Origin: Limihaloglobus sulfuriphilus
Lineage (GTDB): Bacteria > Planctomycetota > Phycisphaerae > Sedimentisphaerales > Sedimentisphaeraceae
Assembly (NCBI RefSeq): GCF_001999965.1
Contig: NZ_CP019646.1
Coordinates: forward strand, 2,728,001 to 2,792,000
DNA length: 64,000 bases
Direction: 5' to 3'
The position numbers were made by a program, and so were the translations under genes. Within the stretch, counting starts at the first letter, position 1; every line of letters begins with the position of its first letter. The notes under the pieces are model-generated. The model did no database searches, was not told where the DNA came from, and saw only the letters and a list, made by a program, of their open reading frames with translations. Shown here in pieces: positions 35,135-43,385 of this stretch.

Positions 35135-35468
35135 CTACGCGCGTTCGGCAGCTTTGAATTGTTGAAACTGCCGGTTAAACATAGATTTGTACGACAGGCA
35201 CTGCGGAAGCAGAGTCGGAAAGCTGAATTTTGTTAAAGGATTTTGTTCCTTTTACATATATTTACAATAAATGCGTAAAAAAATGAGTAGTATTTCAATA
35301 AATCTTGCGGTAATTTCTAAAGGCTGCAACTTTCAAATATAGTTAAATCTACACCCAGATTGCGCATTGTATGCTATACCTGGTTTCTCCCCAGGCACGC
35401 TTTCCTCTCATTCCAAGTCTGCTTCAAATCTTAAATTTTGAGTAATAACAGACTTATGGAAGATAAAT

Positions 35469-37052
35469 ATGGATATATACAGCATTTTCGGAACCGTCCC
35501 AGTGACGGCACTCGTCGGAATTGGAACCGGCGTTGTCGGCTTTGCCGTAGCCGTTATCGGAAGATACTTTTATGACAAAATGAACGCGGCGAAAATCGAG
35601 GCCGAACACAAAAAATGGGCAGATGAAGCAAGAAAAGAAGCTGATAACATTATAAAAGCCGCGAAACTTGAGGCTTCATCAGAACTTATCAAACGCCGTG
35701 AAGAGAGCACCCAGGAATTTAACCAGATCCGCAACGAACTTCGTGAACAGGAAAAACGCCTGACTCGGCGTGAAGACGCCGCCCAGAGACTTTCTGAGCT
35801 CGCGGCGGAAAAGGAAAAACAGATCGAACTCTCCGAAAGGCGCATGAGCGACCGCCAGACAGCCGTCGATAGAAAAGAGAAACAGATCACCGAAATTATG
35901 AATGAGCAGAAGAAAAAACTCTTCCAGCTCACCAACATGAATGTCGATGAGGCCCGTGAATTGCTCCTGAAACGCCTTGAAGATGAGTGTGAATACGAGA
36001 TGAACACGCTTATCAAGAAGAAAATCGAGGAGACAAACGACACAGTCGAGCAAAAAGCGCGGGAAATCATCAGCCTTTCAATACAGCGTTATGCGGCTGA
36101 CCAGGCATGTGAAAACTGTGTGGCCTCGGTTGACATTCCCAACGATGACATGAAGGGCCGCATTATCGGCCGCGAAGGACGTAATATCAGGGCCTTCGAG
36201 ATGGCTACCGGCGTTGACGTGATAGTCGATGACACGCCAGGTGTGATAGTAATCAGCTGTTTTGACCCGATTCGGCGTGAAACCGCCCGCCTTTCGATGG
36301 AAAAACTTATCCAGGACGGACGTATTCATCCAACCCGCATTGAAGAAATCGTCGCCCAGTCTCTCAAAGAGGTTAAGGCCAAGGTACTCCAGATCGGCAA
36401 AGAGGCCGCTGTCGAGGTTGATGTCCGCGGGCTCAATAACCGGATCCTCGAGAAACTCGGCACCCTGCACTTTAGAACAAGTTACGGCCAAAATGTTCTC
36501 CGCCATGATATAGAAGTAGCCTTCCTGGCACAGGTTATGGCAGATGAACTCGGCCTTGACGGCTCAGTCGCACGCCGTGCAGGTCTGCTCCATGACATCG
36601 GAAAGGCGATGGATCACGAGGTCGAAGGCGGCCACCCGGCGATCGGAGCCAACTTCCTGAAGCGGTTCAGTGAATCGTCAGTCATTATTAACTGTGTCGA
36701 GGCTCACCACGGTGATGTTGTGGCAGATAACCCATACAGCCCGCTTATCGCCGCCGCCGATGCCATTAGCGCTGCACGCCCGGGAGCAAGACGCGAAACA
36801 CTTGAACGCTACGTCAAGAGGCTCGAAAAACTCGAAGAAATCGCCAGCAGTTTCCGCGGCGTAACAAACTGTTATGCAATACAGGCCGGCCGCGAGGTCA
36901 GGGTTATTATAGACGCCGAAAACGTCAATGACGAAGCCGCGACCAAGGTTGCCCGTGATATCGCCAAAAAGATCGAAGACGAAATGACCTATCCCGGCGA
37001 AATTAAGGTAACACTTCTTCGTGAACTGCGTTGCGTTGAGTACGCACGATAA
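35469..37052 (+). CDS. rny: Ribonuclease Y
   Basis: 527 residues, close to the usual length. An N-terminal membrane anchor (about 12-34) is followed by a long charged coiled coil (about 40-205). The KH domain has [15 protein letters not shown] at about 230-244. The HD phosphohydrolase domain has [10 protein letters not shown] with His375-Asp376. RNase Y initiates mRNA decay at the membrane in bacteria lacking RNase E. It heads a plus-strand run with ymdB 26 bp downstream, the same pair seen in Firmicutes. Confidence 0.96.
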   Translation: MDIYSIFGTVPVTALVGIGTGVVGFAVAVIGRYFYDKMNAAKIEAEHKKWADEARKEADNIIKAAKLEASSELIKRREESTQEFNQIRNELREQEKRLTRREDAAQRLSELAAEKEKQIELSERRMSDRQTAVDRKEKQITEIMNEQKKKLFQLTNMNVDEARELLLKRLEDECEYEMNTLIKKKIEETNDTVEQKAREIISLSIQRYAADQACENCVASVDIPNDDMKGRIIGREGRNIRAFEMATGVDVIVDDTPGVIVISCFDPIRRETARLSMEKLIQDGRIHPTRIEEIVAQSLKEVKAKVLQIGKEAAVEVDVRGLNNRILEKLGTLHFRTSYGQNVLRHDIEVAFLAQVMADELGLDGSVARRAGLLHDIGKAMDHEVEGGHPAIGANFLKRFSESSVIINCVEAHHGDVVADNPYSPLIAAADAISAARPGARRETLERYVKRLEKLEEIASSFRGVTNCYAIQAGREVRVIIDAENVNDEAATKVARDIAKKIEDEMTYPGEIKVTLLRELRCVEYAR

Positions 37053-37078
37053 ACAACCGCTAAACCGGATACCCCACC

Positions 37079-37930
37079 ATGAAAGTTAACATACTATGTA
37101 TAGGCGATGTCGTAGGCAAACCGGGCAGGAACGTCCTTGCCGAGAAGCTGGCGGGCATTGTCAGCTCACATAGTATAGACTGCGTGGTTGTAAACGCGGA
37201 AAACGCGGCAGGCGGCTCGGGCCTTACCGAAAAGATATACAACAAACTTATGCGGTACGGGACTAATATTATTACCCTGGGCGACCACATTTTTAAAAAG
37301 CGGGAAATCATCCCGATACTGGAACGCTCGAATAACATCCTAAAGCCGGCAAACCTCTCCGAGCACGCATCCGGCAGGACATACGCCCTTTACCGGACAG
37401 GCAAGGGCCCTGTTGTCGGGGTTGCGACACTGCTTGGCAGGGTTTTTATGAAACCGGCAAACTGCCCCTTTGAAGCCATCGACAGACTGCTGCCCAAACT
37501 CAAAAACGAGGCGGATATTATTGTAGTTGAGGTTCATGCCGAAGCTACCAGCGAAAAAACTGCCCTGGGGTACTACCTCGACGGCAAGGTTTCACTCGTT
37601 TTCGGCTCACACACGCACGTCCAGACCGCCGACGAGCGAATACTGCCCGGCGGCACCGGATATATAACGGATATCGGGATGACCGGCCCGCATCAATCTG
37701 TTCTGGGACGCAACAGCGATAATGTAGTTAAGGCGATGCGGACGCAAATGCCTTACAAGTATGATGTTGCCACAGACGATGCCCGGATTTCGGGAATTAT
37801 AGTCACCATAGACAGCAATACAAAACAAACTGAAATGATACGAAGAATACAGGTAAAAGCCGACACGCACAACGGCGCAGCCTATGACAGCGATGACGGC
37901 AAACCGGAGCCGAACGGCTTTTTCTACTAA
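37079..37930 (+). CDS. ymdB: YmdB-family metallophosphoesterase
   Basis: 283 residues. The family start VNILCIGDVVGKPGRNVLAE is followed by VVNAENAAGGSGLT, LGDHIFKKREI, VEVHAEATSEKTALGYYLDG and FGSHTHVQTADERILPGGTG. These match the 2',3'-cyclic-nucleotide 2'-phosphodiesterase YmdB (TIGR00282) group, whose Bacillus member modulates RNase Y and biofilm genes. It directly follows rny, which supports the assignment. Cytoplasmic. The end KPEPNGFFY is a short tail. Confidence 0.94.
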   Translation: MKVNILCIGDVVGKPGRNVLAEKLAGIVSSHSIDCVVVNAENAAGGSGLTEKIYNKLMRYGTNIITLGDHIFKKREIIPILERSNNILKPANLSEHASGRTYALYRTGKGPVVGVATLLGRVFMKPANCPFEAIDRLLPKLKNEADIIVVEVHAEATSEKTALGYYLDGKVSLVFGSHTHVQTADERILPGGTGYITDIGMTGPHQSVLGRNSDNVVKAMRTQMPYKYDVATDDARISGIIVTIDSNTKQTEMIRRIQVKADTHNGAAYDSDDGKPEPNGFFY

Positions 37931-37949
37931 AACACAAACAAAATTTAAC

Positions 37950-38618
37950 ATGATAATCGAAACAGTAACACAAGGCAGCTACCAGACAAACAGCTATATC
38001 CTGCGAGGCGATAATTCCAGCGAATGTGTCATCATTGACACGGGAATGGATAACAAAGAACTGCTGGCACGAATTGATTCGCAAGCCCTTAAACCAGAGG
38101 CACTTCTGCTGACACACGGCCATCTTGACCACATTATCGGGGTGCCGGATTTACGCGATAAGTACCCGGGTATCAAAGTATGCATCCATGAAAATGACGC
38201 CGCGGCACTCAACGAGCCGGAGAGGAACATGTCCGCACACAGCGCGATATACCGCAATTTCACTACCGCAGCGGCGGATATTATACTCGAAGACGGCAAG
38301 ACATACAGCTTTGCCGGCATGGACTTTAAGGTACTTCACACCCCGGGGCATACGCCGGGCTGTATCTGTCTGTACTGTGAATCAGAAGCAGCTCTCTTTA
38401 CAGGAGACACTGTTTTCGCAGGCTCTGTCGGAAGGACAGATTTCCCAGGATACGATACCAACGCGGCACATCAGCAGCTGCTAAACGCCGTCAGAGAAAA
38501 GGTATTCGCCCTTCCCGATGATACGAAACTCTATCCGGGCCACGGCCCCTCAACCACACTGCGTTGTGAGAAGAAGTATAACCCGTTTTTCAACGGCCAG
38601 GGATTTGATTATATGTAG
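37950..38618 (+). CDS. MBL-fold metallo-hydrolase (glyoxalase II-like)
   Basis: 222 residues from ATG 37950, 19 bases after ymdB; the frame continues upstream but would overlap ymdB by 47 bases without need. Metal ligands are THGHLDHIIGV (HxHxDH), HTPGHTPGCICLYC, FTGDTVFAGSVGRTDFPGYD and LYPGHGPSTTL. These are the layout of the GloB/YcbL-like group of zinc hydrolases that act on thioesters such as S-lactoylglutathione or related substrates. The exact substrate is unknown. Confidence 0.9.
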   Translation: MIIETVTQGSYQTNSYILRGDNSSECVIIDTGMDNKELLARIDSQALKPEALLLTHGHLDHIIGVPDLRDKYPGIKVCIHENDAAALNEPERNMSAHSAIYRNFTTAAADIILEDGKTYSFAGMDFKVLHTPGHTPGCICLYCESEAALFTGDTVFAGSVGRTDFPGYDTNAAHQQLLNAVREKVFALPDDTKLYPGHGPSTTLRCEKKYNPFFNGQGFDYM

Positions 38619-38635
38619 CCGCCTGAAAGAGGCTT

Positions 38636-39313
38636 ATGAAAATACGCGAACTTCATGGCTGGGATTTATCCCCCAAAGAGGCAGTCGCCCTGCAGAGACA
38701 GCTGGCGGGAAAGATTTCCCTGAATAAATTCCACGGTTCTGTAAACCTTGTCGCAGGGGTAGATTGCGCGTTTACAGATGCCGGCAAAACCATCCTGTGC
38801 TGCTGCTGTGTGGTTGACATAGCAAACTTTGAGACTATCGAGACGGTCAGAACTAAACTGCCGGTAAATTTCCCATACGTGCCGGGCCTGCTCTCGTTTC
38901 GGGAGGCTCCGGTTTGTATCAAGGCCCTGCGGCTGCTCAAAACCCTGCCGGATGCGGTCATCTTTGACGGCCAGGGAATCGCCCACCCCCGCCGGCTCGG
39001 GCTGGCAGCACATATAGGGCTCCTGCTCAACATCCCAACCGTCGGCTGCGCCAAAAGCCGGCTCTGCGGCGAATACAGAGAACCCGGCCCAAGTAAAGGC
39101 CAAAGCTGCCCGCTTCTGCAAAAGGGGGAGCCGACAGGAAAGGTGCTGCGGACGCGAGACAACGTCAGGCCCGTATTTGTTTCACCGGGGAACAACTGCT
39201 CGATCGACGATGCCGCGAAAATCACCCTCGCATGTTGCAGTAAATACAGACTACCCGAACCAACCCGCCGGGCAGACAAGCTCGTCGCGGAGTTCAAAAA
39301 GAATATTTCTTAA
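38636..39313 (+). CDS. nfi: Endonuclease V (deoxyinosine 3' endonuclease)
   Basis: 225 residues. Conserved blocks are VAGVDCAFTD (catalytic Asp), FPYVPGLLSFREAP (the strand-separating wedge motif), DGQGIAHPRRLGLAAHIGLL and TVGCAKSRLCGEY. Endonuclease V nicks DNA near deaminated bases such as hypoxanthine. Seventeen bases follow the MBL hydrolase. A run of four cysteines (ILCCCCVVD) is unusual but lies in a buried strand. The restriction-modification insert begins just downstream. Confidence 0.95.
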   Translation: MKIRELHGWDLSPKEAVALQRQLAGKISLNKFHGSVNLVAGVDCAFTDAGKTILCCCCVVDIANFETIETVRTKLPVNFPYVPGLLSFREAPVCIKALRLLKTLPDAVIFDGQGIAHPRRLGLAAHIGLLLNIPTVGCAKSRLCGEYREPGPSKGQSCPLLQKGEPTGKVLRTRDNVRPVFVSPGNNCSIDDAAKITLACCSKYRLPEPTRRADKLVAEFKKNIS

Positions 39314-39320
39314 TTATTCT

Positions 39321-39349
39321 TTGATTTAAAGTATCTATTTAATTATTAT
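39321..39349 (+). promoter_or_regulatory. Promoter of the restriction-modification pair
   Basis: TTGATT, a 17-base spacer and TATTAT. The expected start at about 39356 is within two bases of the GTG/ATG start codons, suggesting a leaderless message. Confidence 0.5.
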
Positions 39350-39357
39350 TTATAGTG

Positions 39358-40884
39358 ATGCAGAGCAGCTTACTTCAAAAATCCGATAATCTCAGGCTCG
39401 CCGCGAATAAACGGCTAAACAAAATCAATAAGCTGAATTTTGCGCAGTATATGACCCCCTCCAGCACCGCTTCTTTTATGGCTTCATTATTTAAATTAAA
39501 ACCAGGCCGGGTTTCTCTCTTAGACCCTGGCGCAGGTATAGGCTGCCTGAGTTCAGCTTTTATAGACAGGGTAATTTCAGAGAAAAACCACTCCAATATA
39601 GAAATCGACTCCTATGAAATTGACAGTTCAATAAAGGGTTATCTGCACGATAACCTTTTTGATTTCAGCAGTTACGCAAATACACACGCAATTGCAGTCA
39701 AATGGAATATTTATAATGTCGATTTTATCCATCAGTCTGTTGATAATATTCTTTCAAATAAAAGTTTGTGGAATCATAGCCTAAAGCAGTATTCTTACTG
39801 CATAATGAACCCTCCCTACAAGAAGATATCAAGCAATTCCCAGTACAGAAGAGAGCTTTCTGCCTTGGGAATAGAGACAGTAAATCTCTACTCGGCCTTT
39901 GTGGCTTTGTCAATCGAGCTGCTTGAAGAAAGCGGGCAACTGGTTGCTATAATCCCCCGCAGCTTCTGTAATGGGCCTTACTATAAACCGTTTAGAAGGC
40001 ACATCTTAAAAAACACATCCATTGACCATCTGCATCTATTTAATTCCAGAAACAAAGCCTTTAAAGATGATAATGTTTTACAAGAGAACATCATTATTGC
40101 ACTGACAAAACAAAAAATACAAGGTCCTGTCACAGTCAGTATCTCAACTGACGATACTTTCGATGACATTAAATACGAGAAATACAGTTTTGAAAATATA
40201 GTTCACCGTGACGACCCGGAATCATTTATTCATGTACCTTATGAATCAAATTACAGTAAACACAATATTTCCAAAATCATGAAATCAAGCCTGAATGAAC
40301 TTGGAATTCAGCTGTCAACAGGCCCTGTAGTGGATTTTAGGCTAAAAGAACACCTAAGACTGAATCCTGAAAATGGCACATGCCCCTTGGTTTATCCCTG
40401 CCATTTTAAAGACTCAAGACTATACTGGCCAAAAGATGACTCAAAAAAACCAAATGCCATTGAGATTAACAATAAAACTCAAAAATGGCTTTACACTGCC
40501 GGCTACTATACTGTTGTTCGCCGTTTTTCATCTAAAGAAGAAAAACGAAGGTTAGTAGCAAGCGTTGTAGAGCCAGATATTTTTCCTAACTCAGAAGTTA
40601 TCGCTTTTGAGAACCATTTGAACGTATTTCATGAGAATAAAAAGGGGATTCCGGAACTTATTGCCCGGGGGCTCTCTGTTTTTCTAAATTCAACTGCTGT
40701 AGATAATTACTTTCGCCGTTTTAGTGGACATACACAGGTTAACGCTACAGATTTGAAAAACTTTAAATACCCAAACAGGGAAACATTAGTCAAGTTGGGG
40801 AAATGGGCTAAAAAACAAAACCGGATCACGCAAGAATTGATTGACATCAAAATTGACGGGCTGATAAATGGGAACTATTCGTAA
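39358..40884 (+). CDS. PstI/BsuBI-type DNA adenine methyltransferase
   Basis: 508 residues from ATG 39358 (a GTG precedes it by one codon). The N-terminus has KLNFAQYMTPSSTASFMASL and LLDPGAGIGCLSSAF (SAM motif I). The catalytic motif CIMNPPYKKI identifies an N6-adenine methyltransferase. The C-terminal half is a target-recognition region with NGPYYKPFRRHIL and FRRFSGHTQVNATDLKNF. Length and the endonuclease partner match M.PstI-like enzymes, which protect CTGCAG; that specificity is inference. Base composition is clearly richer in A/T than the flanking housekeeping genes, a sign of transfer. Confidence 0.9.
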   Translation: MQSSLLQKSDNLRLAANKRLNKINKLNFAQYMTPSSTASFMASLFKLKPGRVSLLDPGAGIGCLSSAFIDRVISEKNHSNIEIDSYEIDSSIKGYLHDNLFDFSSYANTHAIAVKWNIYNVDFIHQSVDNILSNKSLWNHSLKQYSYCIMNPPYKKISSNSQYRRELSALGIETVNLYSAFVALSIELLEESGQLVAIIPRSFCNGPYYKPFRRHILKNTSIDHLHLFNSRNKAFKDDNVLQENIIIALTKQKIQGPVTVSISTDDTFDDIKYEKYSFENIVHRDDPESFIHVPYESNYSKHNISKIMKSSLNELGIQLSTGPVVDFRLKEHLRLNPENGTCPLVYPCHFKDSRLYWPKDDSKKPNAIEINNKTQKWLYTAGYYTVVRRFSSKEEKRRLVASVVEPDIFPNSEVIAFENHLNVFHENKKGIPELIARGLSVFLNSTAVDNYFRRFSGHTQVNATDLKNFKYPNRETLVKLGKWAKKQNRITQELIDIKIDGLINGNYS

Positions 40885-41821
40885 GACCAAGCACATTGAA
40901 GAAGCAATACTTATATTAAAAGATTTTGGTTTGCCCAAAGAACAGCAAAATGTACGCTCTGGTCTGTGCCTGCTGGCACTGCTGGATTTAAAACCTGCCG
41001 CAAAGTGGCAAAATGCTTCTAACCCTCTTATAGGCATTACCCCCATAATGGAATGGATGAAGTTTTATTACAACAAGGACTACAAACCAAACACTCGAGA
41101 AACCGTCAGAAGACAATCAATACACCAATTTGTACAAGCAGGCATAGCTCTCCATAATCCAGACCGGCCGGACAGGCCCGTTAACAGCCCTAAAGCAGTA
41201 TACCAAATATCCCCGCATGTTTTAGAAACTGTAAAACATTTTGGTAAAACAACATGGAAACAAAAATTGCATGAGTTTCTAAATAAGAGAGAAACTTTGG
41301 TTCAACAATACGCAAGAGAAAGAAAACAGTATCTTGTAGCCGTTCAGATCAACAAAAAGAAACATATTCAACTTAGCCCTGGAATTCACAGCGAGTTAAT
41401 TAAGGCGGTTGTTGAAGATTTTGGCGCAAGATTTGTTCCTGATGGGAAACTTATTTATGTTGGCGATACTGGAAACAAATGGGGCTATTTCGACGAAACT
41501 CTTTTGGCTGAATTAGGTGTTCAAGTTGATTCTCACGGGAAAATGCCTGATGTCGTAATATTTTGCCAAAAAAGAAAGTGGCTAATATTAGTCGAATCAG
41601 TTACAAGTCATGGTCCTGTTAATAGTAAACGACACATTGAGCTTGAAAAAATGTTTTCTAAGTCTCAAGCAGGAATTGTCTATGTAACTGCATTTCCCAG
41701 CCGATCTATTATGGCACGTTACCTTAATGACATTGCCTGGGAAACTGATGTTTGGGTTGCACAAGACCCGTCCCACCTTATACATTTTAACGGCGTTCGT
41801 TTTTTGGGGCCGTATAGTTAA
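40868..41821 (+). CDS. PstI/BsuBI-family type II restriction endonuclease
   Basis: 317 residues, close to R.PstI. The N-terminal helical part (about 1-150, with RSGLCLLALLDLKPAAKW) precedes the nuclease core: KWGYFDETLLAELGV, KMPDVVIFCQKRKWLILVES, then VTSHGPVNSKRHIELEKMF and IVYVTAFPSRSIMARY. The PD...ES arrangement is the family's metal-binding region. It overlaps the methyltransferase by 17 bases, so the two are translated together. Several CTGCAG sites occur in the window (for example near 773, 10009, 38692 and 48104), consistent with protection in the host. A/T-rich like its partner. Confidence 0.9.
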   Translation: MGTIRKTKHIEEAILILKDFGLPKEQQNVRSGLCLLALLDLKPAAKWQNASNPLIGITPIMEWMKFYYNKDYKPNTRETVRRQSIHQFVQAGIALHNPDRPDRPVNSPKAVYQISPHVLETVKHFGKTTWKQKLHEFLNKRETLVQQYARERKQYLVAVQINKKKHIQLSPGIHSELIKAVVEDFGARFVPDGKLIYVGDTGNKWGYFDETLLAELGVQVDSHGKMPDVVIFCQKRKWLILVESVTSHGPVNSKRHIELEKMFSKSQAGIVYVTAFPSRSIMARYLNDIAWETDVWVAQDPSHLIHFNGVRFLGPYS

Positions 41822-41860
41822 ATTACTCAACCAAAGGATAGGTTTTCCTGCGGAAATACA

Positions 41861-41888
41861 TTGAAATAAGCGTAATGTTTGTTATAAT
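41861..41888 (+). promoter_or_regulatory. Promoter of pyrH
   Basis: TTGAAA, a 16-base spacer and TATAAT; a second TATAAT lies at 41893-41898. The start would be about 80 bases before pyrH. Confidence 0.55.
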
Positions 41889-41972
41889 TCGCTATAATAT
41901 ACTTTCGCAGTGTATCGGGCTGACGCGGCCTTCTGCGGAGTAAGTGTCTAATTCTATGCAGTATAATTGATT

Positions 41973-42689
41973 ATGATGAAATACAAACGTGTTCTTCTAA
42001 AGATATCCGGCGAGAGCCTTTGTGAGCCGGGGGGATTCGGCATCGACGATGCCCAGACCCGTGAAATAGCCGAAATGATCGCGAAAGTCTGCAAAACAGG
42101 CGCTCAGGTTGCGATTGTAGTTGGCGGCGGGAACCTGCTCAGGGGTAAAACATTCTCAAAAGACAGCTATATACCCAGGGCAACCGCCGATTATATGGGT
42201 ATGCTGGCAACGGTTATGAACGCCACGGCCCTTAGAGAGGGCCTTGCGATATCAGGTCAGCCCGCCCGTGTGCTAAGTGCAATCGAGGTGCCGGCGATAA
42301 ACGAAAGATTCGTGCGGCGAAACTGCATCAGCTACCTCGAACAAAACAGCGTCACTATACTTGCAGGCGGCACCGGAAATCCTTTCTTTTCTACCGATAC
42401 ATGCGCGGCTTTACGTGCCGCGGAGATCGATGCCGATGTCATTATAAAAGCCACCAAGGTTGACGGGGTCTTTACCGACGATCCCGTAACAAACCCCTCA
42501 GCCGAGCTTATACCGAAAATAACTTATCAGGACATCCTACACAAAGATTTAAAAGTCATAGACCACGCGGCTATCAGTATCTGCCGCGAAAATAATATAC
42601 CCATTCGGGTGATAAATATATTTAAGGAAAACAATATTTCTGATGTTCTCGCCGGCAAGGATATCGGCACCCTGATTTCAAATCAGTAA
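41973..42689 (+). CDS. pyrH: UMP kinase
   Basis: 238 residues from the first ATG; a second ATG follows immediately, and no clear Shine-Dalgarno exists for either. KRVLLKISGESLCEP, IAIVVGGGNLLRG, RATADYMGMLATVMNA, TILAGGTGNPFFSTD and IIKATKVDGVFTDDP define the amino-acid-kinase fold of bacterial UMP kinase, which makes UDP. It stands in the conserved pair with frr, 50 bp upstream of it. Confidence 0.96.
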   Translation: MMKYKRVLLKISGESLCEPGGFGIDDAQTREIAEMIAKVCKTGAQVAIVVGGGNLLRGKTFSKDSYIPRATADYMGMLATVMNATALREGLAISGQPARVLSAIEVPAINERFVRRNCISYLEQNSVTILAGGTGNPFFSTDTCAALRAAEIDADVIIKATKVDGVFTDDPVTNPSAELIPKITYQDILHKDLKVIDHAAISICRENNIPIRVINIFKENNISDVLAGKDIGTLISNQ

Positions 42690-42739
42690 ACTATAAAATA
42701 TTATCAGATAAGAAATAACAGAATTTGGAGATCTAAATT

Positions 42740-43300
42740 ATGCCTGTCAGAGCAATATTAAAAACCCACGAAGATAGCATGACTAAGACAGTTCAGTTTC
42801 TCGAGGATGAATTTCGCGGCGTCCGCACCGGACGCGCATCTACAGGTCTTGTAGAAAACATGAAGATAGATTACTACGGAAGCATGACTCCCTTGAAACA
42901 GATGGCGAGTCTTTCCATTGCGGAAGCTACACAGATACTGATAAAACCCTTTGATCCGTCATCTGTGAAAAATATCGAGAAGGCAATCAAAACCAGCGAC
43001 CTCGGGCTTACCCCCATGGCCGACGGAGGTACGATACGCCTGCCGATTCCGCCGCTCTCAGAGGAACGCCGCCAAAAAATAGCCGCACAGCTCAAACAAA
43101 TGGCTGAACAACAGAAAATAGCTATCAGAAATATCAGGCGGGACGCTAACAAACAGCTTGATGACGAGGAAAAAAGCAAGGTTATAACCGAAGATGACCG
43201 CGATAAGGGCAAGAAGGATATTGACGATATGACAAAAAAATATTCAGACCAGATTGACAATATCCTTAAAGATAAGATTAAAGAAGTTATGGAAGAGTAA
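42740..43300 (+). CDS. frr: Ribosome recycling factor
   Basis: 186 residues, the usual length. Family motifs are EFRGVRTGRASTGLVENMKIDYYG near residues 27-50, LIKPFDPSSVKNIEKAI, DGGTIRLPIPPLSEERRQ and the charged C-terminal helix KKDIDDMTKKYSDQIDNILK. It splits post-termination ribosomes together with EF-G. GGAG lies upstream of the ATG. It follows pyrH as in most bacteria. Confidence 0.97.
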   Translation: MPVRAILKTHEDSMTKTVQFLEDEFRGVRTGRASTGLVENMKIDYYGSMTPLKQMASLSIAEATQILIKPFDPSSVKNIEKAIKTSDLGLTPMADGGTIRLPIPPLSEERRQKIAAQLKQMAEQQKIAIRNIRRDANKQLDDEEKSKVITEDDRDKGKKDIDDMTKKYSDQIDNILKDKIKEVMEE

Positions 43301-43385
43301 TATCTCTCTATGCGGTTATGACGTTGAATGGAATTAGCAGCCAACTCTTAAAAACTATAACTACACCATTAATCAAGGTGACCAA

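Larger units (their letters stand above)
34778..35468. other. 691-base gene-free region between rsmD and rny with RNA-like structure
   Basis: No credible coding frame. From left to right it holds an 11-bp inverted repeat ATTTCAGGTTT/AAACCTGAAAT (34803-34813 with 34888-34898) enclosing a 7-bp hairpin CAAAACC/GGTTTTG. Then comes a second stem ATAAGAC/GTCTTAT (34927-34933 with 34970-34976) with a nested GC stem, then an AT-rich block (about 35030-35090), and a promoter (35106-35134). A probable leader with hairpins CGGCAG/CTGCCG (35146-35173) and CTGC-GGAA-GCAG (35201-35212) leads to rny. Confidence 0.5.

Noticed and set aside
35192-35217. Signal-recognition-particle RNA domain IV
   Set aside because: CAGG, GGAA and GCAG occur, but the required GGTCAGG-CCGGAAGGAAGCAGCC arrangement is absent; it is only a small hairpin.
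38653-39297. 214-codon minus-strand open frame opposite endonuclease V
   Set aside because: Low-complexity translation with no motifs, while the plus strand encodes a complete endonuclease V.
42874-43344. 156-codon minus-strand open frame opposite frr
   Set aside because: Serine/leucine/isoleucine-rich translation typical of the reverse complement of a charged helical gene; no independent support.
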